NCBI GenBank assembly: GCA_035527455.1
Contig: DATLAN010000350.1
Location: forward strand, 1 to 6,268
Reading direction: 5' to 3'
Origin: DATLAN01 sp035527455
GTDB taxonomy: Bacteria; Planctomycetota; Planctomycetia; Pirellulales; Thermoguttaceae
Length of the DNA: 6,268 nucleotides
Shown: piece after piece, positions 1 to 5,085 of the stretch
Position numbering within the stretch: position 1 is the first letter of the stretch
Layout: each line of letters opens with the position of its first letter
Made by a program: the position numbers and the translations under genes
The notes under the pieces: model-generated
The model's database searches: none
Told to the model about the DNA's origin: nothing
Seen by the model: the letters and a program-made list of their open reading frames with translations, nothing else

Positions 1-63
1 ACCGTCCGGCCACAGCCGCACGAGGGCGAGTACAGCAAAACGGCGGGCAAGCCCGCCCGCTAA
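1..63 (+). CDS. possible 3' end of an upstream gene (partial)
   Basis: Frame 1 is open from the first base and reads ...HEGEYSKTAGKPAR before a TAA stop at 61-63. Only 20 codons are in the window, so no family can be named. The last seven sense codons and the stop lie inside the 25-bp repeat at 41-65, so this repeat would supply the C-terminus if the frame is real. The other two forward frames also stay open past this point, so an open frame here is weak evidence. It could equally be non-coding sequence. Confidence 0.3.
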   Translation, partial: TVRPQPHEGEYSKTAGKPAR

Positions 64-65
64 AC
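41..65 (+). repeat. 25-bp REP-like palindromic repeat, copy 1
   Basis: This GC-rich stretch has a perfect reverse-complement copy at 4268-4292 (25 of 25 bases). Its core at 42-57 is self-complementary: 7-base arms GGCGGGC and GCCCGCC around AA, which would form a 6-bp stem with a 4-base loop. Two identical copies 4.2 kb apart suggest a dispersed genomic repeat of REP type. In the plus orientation it also reads as codons ending in TAA. Confidence 0.75.
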
Positions 66-82
66 ATCGTTGGAACAATTGC

Positions 83-126
83 TTACGTCAATCATGCGCG
101 CACCGTTCACAGAAACTGTGACGTAA
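83..126. repeat. inverted 8-bp pair TTACGTCA / TGACGTAA
   Basis: TTACGTCA at 83-90 and its exact reverse complement at 119-126 are separated by 28 bases. The right copy overlaps the arm of the hairpin at 107-121. Half-sites of this form can be operator arms, or remnants of a mobile-element end. They lie about 100 bases upstream of the glycosyltransferase start. An 8-bp match of this kind can occur by chance, so the meaning is uncertain. Confidence 0.35.
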
Positions 127-133
127 CGCTTCC

Positions 134-168
134 AATCAGAAATCAGAAATCAGAAATCCGAAATCTGA
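134..168 (+). repeat. five tandem 7-bp repeats, consensus AATCNGA
   Basis: Five head-to-tail 7-mers: AATCAGA three times, then AATCCGA and AATCTGA. Variation is confined to the fifth base. The array is AT-rich against a GC-rich background. I see no coding role. This kind of 7-bp array is a familiar type of intergenic filler in planctomycete genomes (recollection, not searched). It would be prone to copy-number change by slippage. Confidence 0.85.
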
Positions 169-226
169 ACTCCAAAACCCCACCTCCCCCCTTTCCTCTC
201 CCCCATGTGGTCCTTACAATGAGGGC

Positions 227-976
227 ATGACCTACCGAATGCTCACGGCCTTGCCGGTCTACAACGAGGCGGCCCACGTCGCGGCGGTGTTGGACGGGGC
301 TTTGACCTATAGCGACGAGGTCCTGGTGGTCGACGACGGATCGACCGACGGCACGTCCGCGCTGTTGGCCGGCCGCGACGATATCCATCTTGTCTCCCAC
401 CCGCACAACCGCGGTTACGGGGCGGCGTTGCGGTCGGCGTTCGACTTCGCCTGCCGCAGGGGATACGACGTGCTGGTCACCATCGATTGCGACGGCCAAC
501 ACCAGCCGCAATTGATCCCCCGCTTCGTCGAGGTGCTTTTGGGCGGGGACGGCCGGGAGCCGATCGATATCGTTTCCGGCAGCCGATACCTGCGGCGGTT
601 CCCCGGCGACAGTCAACCGCCGCCCGAGCGCCGCCGCATCAACCGGCTGATCACCGAGGAGTTGAATCGGCGGCTGGGTTGGAACTTGACCGATGCGTTT
701 TGCGGCTTCAAGGCCTATCGCACGGCGGCGTTGGCGAAGATCTCGATCAGCGAGATGGGCTATGCGATGCCGCTGGAGTTCTGGGTCCGCGCCGCCCGCT
801 TGGGATTGAAGATCGTCGAGCTGCCCGTGCCGTTGATCTACCTGGATGAGAAACGCTCCTTCGGCGGCGCGTTGGACGACGGCGAAACTCGGCTGGCGGT
901 CTATCGAGAGGTATTGCAGAGGAGTCTGGCGGAAAGCCGCCGGCAGGCCGTGGCCCCATGTTCCCCGCGGTATTAG
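227..976 (+). CDS. family 2 glycosyltransferase (DPM1-like, soluble)
   Basis: A 249-residue GT-A fold enzyme expected to move a sugar from a nucleotide donor to a lipid phosphate or other acceptor at the inner face of the membrane. Visible motifs are the N-terminal PVYNE (10-14), nucleotide-binding VDDGSTDGT (35-43), NRGYGAALRS (61-70), the metal-binding DCDGQHQP (87-94), SGSRY (117-121) and TDAFCGFKAYR (155-165). This set is typical of the dolichol-phosphate mannosyltransferase/DPM1-like branch. No transmembrane segments follow the catalytic domain, so it is the short soluble form, close to the usual length of the core domain. Substrate cannot be told. Start: ATG 227 has GAGG only 2 bases upstream, which is too close for a good ribosome site; ATG 239 (Met5) is a fair alternative and still keeps the PVYNE motif. 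The TAG stop at 974-976 lies inside the left end of the inverted-repeat element at 973-1142, so the C-terminus may have been set by that element. Confidence 0.93.
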   Translation: MTYRMLTALPVYNEAAHVAAVLDGALTYSDEVLVVDDGSTDGTSALLAGRDDIHLVSHPHNRGYGAALRSAFDFACRRGYDVLVTIDCDGQHQPQLIPRFVEVLLGGDGREPIDIVSGSRYLRRFPGDSQPPPERRRINRLITEELNRRLGWNLTDAFCGFKAYRTAALAKISISEMGYAMPLEFWVRAARLGLKIVELPVPLIYLDEKRSFGGALDDGETRLAVYREVLQRSLAESRRQAVAPCSPRY

Positions 977-1142
977 CACCAAACGGTTTTTGACACCGTT
1001 GCGGTAAACTCTGGGGTGGCACGCTCTGAGGAACGAAGGGCGTGGTATGTCGGGAAAACACGCCCTTCGTTCCTCAGGGCGTGCCACCCACCGTGACATC
1101 CCGGACTTAATGCCAAACCGCCGAAAAACCGTTTGGTGCTAA
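973..1142. repeat. 170-bp nested inverted-repeat element (MITE-like)
   Basis: The element is bounded by perfect 19-bp inverted repeats: the left arm at 973-991 starts TTAGCACCAAACGG and the right arm at 1124-1142 ends CCGTTTGGTGCTAA. Inside lies a second, longer inverted repeat (1014-1044 with 1059-1089). The spacers between outer and inner arms (992-1013 and 1090-1123) differ in length and do not pair. It codes for nothing convincing. No clear target-site duplication is seen. It fills nearly the whole gap between the glycosyltransferase and the next gene, supplies the TAG stop of the first, and ends 7 bases before the ATG of the second. It may be a non-autonomous mobile element, or a composite of two dispersed repeats, one inserted in another. 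Confidence 0.85.
1014..1089. repeat. 31-bp-stem hairpin inside the inverted-repeat element
   Basis: Arms 1014-1044 and 1059-1089 are reverse complements over 31 bases apart from one position, which becomes a U-G wobble in plus-strand RNA, so the whole stem can pair. The loop is 14 bases (1045-1058). No T-run follows the stem on either strand, so it does not look like a classical rho-independent terminator. If transcribed it would be a very stable structure that could protect the 3' end of the glycosyltransferase mRNA, pause RNA polymerase or attract RNase III. Confidence 0.85.
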
Positions 1143-1149
1143 CAATCGC

Positions 1150-2784
1150 ATGAGCGCTCAGTCCAGTCCCATTCGATACCGTCGGCTCCGCGCGCCGCAG
1201 GAGAACCATTCGGTGGTGGTCGATCCGCCGCTGGACGAAGTGGGTTCCCTGGTGGATCAGAACGTCGAGTTGCGTGCGCAGTACGAGTACGATTGCCGGG
1301 GACGCTCGCTTGTCGACCTGTCGCGAGAGGCCCGGGCGGAACTGCTCGCCGCGGCCCGGCGCTATACGGCCGACTATTGCGACGTCGGCTCGCAGCCGGG
1401 CGATCCGGCGGGCTTGATCTTCCTGGCCGGACATCAGCCGCAGCTTTTCCATCCCGGCGTGTGGCTGAAGAACTTCGTTTTGGATCATCTCGCCCGGCGG
1501 CACGGCGCGGTGGCCGTGAACCTCTCGATCGACAGCGACACGGTCAAGGACACATCGCTGAGGGTGCCGGGAGGATCGGTGAGCCGCCCGTCCGTGGAAG
1601 CGATTCCCTACGATCGGGTCGCGCCGGTGGTTCCGTACGAGCAACGGCGGATCGAGGATCGCGATCTGTTCTCGCAGTTCGGCCGCCGTGTGGCCGCGCG
1701 AGTGGCTCCTTTGGTACCGCATCCGCTGATCGAAACCTATTGGCCGTTGGTTCAGCAGCAATCACGCCGGACGGACAACCTCGGCGCGTGTCTGGCACAG
1801 GCGCGTCACCGGCTGGAAACCGACTGGGGTGTCGAAACGCTGGAGATCCCCCAGAGCCGGGTGTGCGATGGAATGCCGTTTTGCTGGTTTGCGGCCGATC
1901 TCTTGGCCGAACTTCCACGGTTTCGGGCCGTGTACAACCAGACGGTCCGAGAATACCGCCAAGTGCATCGGATCCGAAGCACGGCCCATCCGGTTCCCGA
2001 TCTGGCGGCCGACGACGATTGGCTCGAGGCACCGTTTTGGGTGTTTTCGACAGACGATCCGCGGCGGCGACGGCTCTTCGCACGCCATCGTGCGGATACG
2101 GTCACGCTTTCCGACCGGCATGCGCTCGAAATCGACCTCCCGCTTCACGCCGGCGGTGACGCCGCCCGGGCGGTCGAGCGACTGATGGAACTGCAGACGC
2201 AAGGCGTGAAGATCCGTTCCCGGGCGCTGATCACCACGCTTTGGGCCCGGCTCGTCTTGGGCGATTTGTTCCTGCACGGCATCGGCGGCGCGAAATACGA
2301 CCAGGTGACTGATGCTTTGATCGAGCGGTTCTTCGGCCTGAAACCGCCGCGTTTCGTCCTTTTTTCGGCCACACTGCACTTGCCCGTCGAGCGGCAACCG
2401 GTCAACGTCGAGCAATCGCGCGCGTTGCGGCAGGATTTGCGTCGGTTGACGTACCATCCGGAACGGTTCATCGATCGTTCGAGCAGCCGAACGGTGGAGA
2501 TTCCAGGAGATCCCGGCGAGTTGATCGCGGCGAAGCAGTCGTGGATAAGAATTCCTCAGACTTTGCAGAACGCCCGCCGGCGGTGCAGAGCGATTCGCCA
2601 GATCAACGAGTCCCTGCAATGTTGGGTCCGCTGCCGCCGCGAAGAATTGCAGCGCCAGTTGGCCCGGACATCGCGCGCTTTGGAGGCCGACGGCGTGCTC
2701 GCGTCGCGCCGGTACGCTTTCTGTCTATATCCGGAGGAAACTTTTCGGGAATTCTTGTTACAGCTACTTCACAGAATTGCATAA
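1150..2784 (+). CDS. conserved protein of unknown function, possible distant BshC relative
   Basis: A 544-residue soluble protein with no signal peptide or membrane helix. Blocks that look conserved are YRRLRAPQE (10-18), GHQPQLFHPGVWLKNF (94-109), NLSIDSDTVKDTSLRVP (124-140), APFWVFSTDD (294-303), RSRALITTLWARLVLGDL (356-373), HGIGGAKYDQVTD (376-388) and FSATLHLP (405-412). A helical, Arg-rich stretch follows (about 468-512), then SRRYAFCLYPEE (519-530). I recognise these as blocks of an uncharacterised planctomycete family. Their order resembles BshC, the cysteine-adding enzyme of bacillithiol synthesis: an N-terminal 'HQ' loop, an acidic 'EDHD'-like loop matched here by IDSDT, a late 'R-P-L...GGP-E-AY' block matched by the GIGGAKYDQ region, a helical segment and a short C-terminal tail. 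That likeness is by eye and remote; length is close to BshC. No Shine-Dalgarno site precedes ATG 1150, which lies 7 bases after the inverted-repeat element, but the N-terminal block supports this start. Next gene on the same strand begins 112 bases downstream. Confidence 0.85.
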   Translation: MSAQSSPIRYRRLRAPQENHSVVVDPPLDEVGSLVDQNVELRAQYEYDCRGRSLVDLSREARAELLAAARRYTADYCDVGSQPGDPAGLIFLAGHQPQLFHPGVWLKNFVLDHLARRHGAVAVNLSIDSDTVKDTSLRVPGGSVSRPSVEAIPYDRVAPVVPYEQRRIEDRDLFSQFGRRVAARVAPLVPHPLIETYWPLVQQQSRRTDNLGACLAQARHRLETDWGVETLEIPQSRVCDGMPFCWFAADLLAELPRFRAVYNQTVREYRQVHRIRSTAHPVPDLAADDDWLEAPFWVFSTDDPRRRRLFARHRADTVTLSDRHALEIDLPLHAGGDAARAVERLMELQTQGVKIRSRALITTLWARLVLGDLFLHGIGGAKYDQVTDALIERFFGLKPPRFVLFSATLHLPVERQPVNVEQSRALRQDLRRLTYHPERFIDRSSSRTVEIPGDPGELIAAKQSWIRIPQTLQNARRRCRAIRQINESLQCWVRCRREELQRQLARTSRALEADGVLASRRYAFCLYPEETFREFLLQLLHRIA

Positions 2785-2881
2785 ACGTGGTTTGATGGGG
2801 GCAAGGGCCGGCGCCATCCCCAGTGTGGGACTGCGGTAGCGGTGGAATCCGGGCTGGCGATAGATCGTTCCGTGCTCGAAG

Positions 2882-2887
2882 AAAGGA
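2882..2887 (+). promoter_or_regulatory. ribosome binding site of the acetyltransferase gene
   Basis: AAAGGA lies 9 bases before ATG 2897, the best-placed Shine-Dalgarno match on the plus strand of this window. It supports 2897 over later starts, although the first 35 or so residues of the protein are Arg-rich and look poorly conserved. Confidence 0.6.
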
Positions 2888-2896
2888 TTCGCGCCG

Positions 2897-4225
2897 ATGA
2901 GTGCAGGGACTCCTTCGCCGGAGCGGGCTGAGCCGGTTCGCAAGCGAAGCGGCCGCCGCCGTATCCGATGGCCGGTGGTTGGTGGGCGAGGCGGCGATCA
3001 CGCGGCAATCTACCACTTCCTCACCCCGATTTTTCAAGGTCCGACGCGGGCGGAATTCAAGGCCTCGCTGGAAGACCCTTTCTATGAGCCGCAGGATCGG
3101 TTGCTGATCAAGCGCGGCAGCCAAATCGCGTCGCACGTCCATCTGACGCATCGGGTCATGCAATTCGGCCCGCTGCAGATCCCCACGGCCTGGCTGGATT
3201 GGCTGGCCACGCTGCCGGAATACCGCAACGCGGGAGACGGCACGCGACTGCTCCACGCCGCCGAGAAACACATCACCGAAACCGGCGCCTTGGTAGGATT
3301 GCTGCAGACCAAGATCCCCCACTTCTTTCGCCGCACCGGTTGGGCACTCTGCGGCCGGCACTGCTACAGCCGGGCCGACGCGCGGGCCATCATGGGGCGG
3401 CTCCTGGATCGGGGCCTCCGCCGCCGGGGCCGCAAGCACCTGCAGATCCGGCCCTGGCGACGATGGGAAGAGGCCGCCTTGGTGCGGATCTACGACCAGA
3501 ACCTCCCGGGAAACTACGGCCCCCTGCAGCGCACCGAGGCCTATTGGCGATGGTTGGTCCGCCGCCAGGCCTACGATCAGATCTTCGTGGCGTTGGACGG
3601 GCCGGGATTGTTGGACCTGGAAGAGATCAACACGAAGATCGTCGGTTTCTCGGTCATCCGCGGCGAGAAGATCGTCGAGATGCTGGCGGCCCCGGGACAG
3701 AAGTCGGCGCTGGCCGAGCTGTTGGCCCGCGCGTGCGGCGACGCCGTCGAGCACGACCGCCATAGCGTGGTGCTCCATGCCCCGCCGACGAGTTCGCTGC
3801 ACCGGATCTTCGAGCAGGCGGGCGGGTTGTGTCACTTTCACGAAGCGGACCGCGGCCAGTTCCACATGGCCCGGCTGTTGGCCCCGCTGAAGCTCTTGCG
3901 GGTGCTCTGCGTCGAGTTTCACCGCCGGGCCGAAGAAGCCGGCCTGCCCCGCCCGCTGGAATTGGGGCTGTTGGTGGAAGGAAAGAAATATCAGTTGGAG
4001 ATTACCCGCGAAAGCGCCCGGGCCGTGTCGCGGCGGATCGGCCGCAGCTATTTGCAGTTGAACGTGGCCGACTTCACGCGGCTGGTCCTGGGACAAGTCC
4101 AGTGGGACCGGGCGCTTTCGGAAGGCCGCGTTCGGGCATCCACGACCTTGGCCGCGGAAGCCGGCCGCGTGCTCTTTCCCCGTCTGCCGCTGTGGCACCC
4201 GCCGTTCGACGGTCTGTTGGCGTGA
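2897..4225 (+). CDS. Eis-like GNAT N-acetyltransferase with SCP2-like C-terminal domain
   Basis: A 442-residue protein likely to transfer an acetyl group from acetyl-CoA to an amine; the substrate is unknown. Residues 1-35 are basic and probably disordered. The first GNAT domain (about 36-175) carries the acetyl-CoA loop YRNAGDGTRLL (109-119), an exact match to the R-x-x-G-x-G pattern, followed by helix LLHAAEKHITETG and strand ALVGLLQT. A second GNAT-like half spans about 182-330, with strand KIVGFSVIRGEKIVEM (247-262). The C-terminal 352-442 (LELGLLVEGKKYQLEIT ... FTRLVLGQVQW) resembles the sterol-carrier-protein-2-like domain. Tandem GNAT plus SCP2 is the architecture of Eis, the enhanced-intracellular-survival aminoglycoside acetyltransferase of mycobacteria, and the length (about 400-440) fits. 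No evidence here points to antibiotic resistance; many Eis-like proteins have unknown substrates. It lies 112 bases after the preceding same-strand gene and may be co-transcribed with it. Its TGA stop (4223-4225) is the first three bases of a 14-bp tandem array. Confidence 0.88.
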   Translation: MSAGTPSPERAEPVRKRSGRRRIRWPVVGGRGGDHAAIYHFLTPIFQGPTRAEFKASLEDPFYEPQDRLLIKRGSQIASHVHLTHRVMQFGPLQIPTAWLDWLATLPEYRNAGDGTRLLHAAEKHITETGALVGLLQTKIPHFFRRTGWALCGRHCYSRADARAIMGRLLDRGLRRRGRKHLQIRPWRRWEEAALVRIYDQNLPGNYGPLQRTEAYWRWLVRRQAYDQIFVALDGPGLLDLEEINTKIVGFSVIRGEKIVEMLAAPGQKSALAELLARACGDAVEHDRHSVVLHAPPTSSLHRIFEQAGGLCHFHEADRGQFHMARLLAPLKLLRVLCVEFHRRAEEAGLPRPLELGLLVEGKKYQLEITRESARAVSRRIGRSYLQLNVADFTRLVLGQVQWDRALSEGRVRASTTLAAEAGRVLFPRLPLWHPPFDGLLA

Positions 4226-4264
4226 GGGGCGAGGGATGAGGGGCGAGGGATGAGGGGCGAGGGG
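4223..4264 (+). repeat. three tandem 14-bp repeats over the acetyltransferase stop codon
   Basis: TGAGGGGCGAGGGA occurs at 4223-4236 and 4237-4250 exactly, and at 4251-4264 with a final G in place of A. The first three bases of unit one are the TGA stop of the acetyltransferase, so the array begins exactly at the gene end. Each unit carries its own TGA. The 14-base period is not a multiple of three. Purine-only apart from single T and C positions, it is a likely site of slippage. Confidence 0.9.
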
Positions 4265-4267
4265 CGA

Positions 4268-4292
4268 GTTTAGCGGGCGGGCTTGCCCGCCG
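4268..4292 (-). repeat. 25-bp REP-like repeat, copy 2, possible bidirectional terminator
   Basis: Perfect reverse complement of 41-65. The core at 4276-4291 (GGCGGGC TT GCCCGCC) forms a short GC-rich hairpin. It lies in the 88-base gap between two convergent genes, 42 bases past one stop codon and 21 bases past the other, where a shared terminator would be useful. No T-run follows on the plus strand (the next bases are TTCGGCC), and on the minus strand only AAAC/GTTT-type sequence adjoins, so classical rho-independent termination is doubtful. Confidence 0.65.
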
Positions 4293-4313
4293 TTCGGCCG
4301 TGGCTTTTCCCTC

Positions 4314-5021
4314 TCACGACCGCAGCCAGCCGGTGAAATTGCGGCGGGGAATCGGCTTGGACATCCACGACGTGTCGGGCTGGGGCAGCTTCATGGCGGC
4401 ATCGACCGTGAGCCAGCCGCCCGGCAGCGCCATGGATTGCGTCGTTCCTCGCCGCGTGACCCAGCGAAAACGACTTTGCTTCTCGCAGGCAACGGCCAGA
4501 TCGAGCGTCATTCGCACGTCTTGGGCCACGTAGTCGAGCACCTGCTGCCGCTTTCCTTCCGCCCACATCTGCGGCGCCAAGAGGCCGCTCATTCCTTCGA
4601 GCTTGCCGGGCAGGTTCATGCCTCTGGCCGCGGCGTCCAGCCCAACGGGGTAGCCCTGTTCGCAGAAGACGTGAAACATCATATCGACGTGCTCGACGGC
4701 CAGGGCCCTGCACTCTTCCCCCTTGCCCGACTCTTCGGCCAGCACGTCGAAATCGAAGCCCAGGCCGTTCCAGGTCAGCACGGTGTAGCCGCCGGCGACC
4801 ATGGATTTCAAATGGTCCACCAGCCTGGCCAGATCCTGCCGGTTCATCGCATCGGCGGGCCGATCATCGGCGGTGGAACTGTACCAGAGCGTGGGCGTTT
4901 GGGCGTCGGCCGCCAGCGTGGCGGCGCAGGAAATCCCCAGCGGACGATAGCCTCGCCAATCGGCCCCGTCGGGAAAACCCTTGACGATTTCCAGGTCGAA
5001 CGCGACGTATTTGCGTGCCAT
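4314..5021 (-). CDS. DEDDy-type 3'-5' exonuclease-like protein (RNase H fold)
   Basis: A 235-residue protein with a DnaQ/PolB-exonuclease-like RNase H fold. All the metal-binding motifs are visible: motif I FDLE (Asp9, Glu11), motif II WNGLGFD (84-90, Asp90), and motif III YVAQD (Tyr164, Asp168), the Y-x-x-x-D form that defines DEDDy enzymes. Expected activity is removal of nucleotides from DNA or RNA 3' ends with two metal ions; whether it is for repair, proofreading or RNA decay cannot be told. There is no polymerase domain. After the exonuclease core a conserved-looking tail (186-235) contains LPQPDTSWM and ends in NFTGWL. Start: ATG at 5019-5021 is chosen because GGAAAGG lies 9 bases upstream and MARKYVAFDLE places the catalytic strand at the N-terminus, as expected; an in-frame ATG 27 codons upstream gives only low-complexity residues. 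It follows the membrane protein gene by 64 bases on the same strand and could share its transcript. Confidence 0.87.
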   Translation of the reverse strand: MARKYVAFDLEIVKGFPDGADWRGYRPLGISCAATLAADAQTPTLWYSSTADDRPADAMNRQDLARLVDHLKSMVAGGYTVLTWNGLGFDFDVLAEESGKGEECRALAVEHVDMMFHVFCEQGYPVGLDAAARGMNLPGKLEGMSGLLAPQMWAEGKRQQVLDYVAQDVRMTLDLAVACEKQSRFRWVTRRGTTQSMALPGGWLTVDAAMKLPQPDTSWMSKPIPRRNFTGWLRS

Positions 5022-5030
5022 GGGCGTGTG

Positions 5031-5037
5031 CCTTTCC
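5031..5037 (-). promoter_or_regulatory. ribosome binding site deciding the exonuclease start
   Basis: On the minus strand GGAAAGG is followed by 9 bases and then the ATG at 5019-5021. This is a clear Shine-Dalgarno match at good spacing and favours the 235-residue protein over the 262-residue version starting at 5102. Confidence 0.65.
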
Positions 5038-5085
5038 GTGATCGGCCGGCGGGGCAATGAGCCGATTCTATCCGGGCAAGAGCGT

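Larger units (their letters stand above)
66..226. other. repeat-rich intergenic leader of the glycosyltransferase
   Basis: No convincing gene is seen here. The stretch holds an inverted pair of 8-mers (TTACGTCA at 83-90, TGACGTAA at 119-126), a small perfect hairpin TCACAG-AAA-CTGTGA at 107-121 that overlaps the right 8-mer, five 7-bp repeats at 134-168, and an unbroken 22-base pyrimidine run at 183-204 just before the start codon. I do not see a convincing -35/-10 promoter pair. The nested 8-mer and hairpin palindromes could be an operator, but nothing ties them to a regulator. Confidence 0.5.

Noticed and set aside
990..1010. TTGACA (990-995) as a -35 box for the 544-residue protein gene
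   Set aside because: The nearest -10-like sequence, TAAACT at 1005, is only 9 bases away instead of about 17, and the TTGACA overlaps the repeat arm.
973..1761. 262-codon minus-strand frame running into the 170-bp element
   Set aside because: Its last third is the inverted-repeat element and the rest is antisense to conserved blocks of the 544-residue protein.
227..2784. naming the glycosyltransferase and the next gene bshA and bshC
   Set aside because: BshA enzymes are GT4-type and this one has GT2 motifs; the BshC likeness is remote and unverified.
2603..4198. 531-codon open frame on the minus strand opposite the acetyltransferase
   Set aside because: It is antisense to a protein with clear GNAT motifs and a good ribosome site. 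Its translation is rich in Arg, Gln and Pro without recognisable motifs, as expected of antisense frames in GC-rich DNA.
4226..4292. classical rho-independent terminator between the convergent genes
   Set aside because: The hairpin is short and no T-run of useful length follows it on either strand. It is kept as a repeat with only possible terminator activity.
4437..5060. 207-codon plus-strand frame opposite the exonuclease-like gene
   Set aside because: The minus strand carries all DEDDy motifs with a Shine-Dalgarno site; the plus-strand reading has none.
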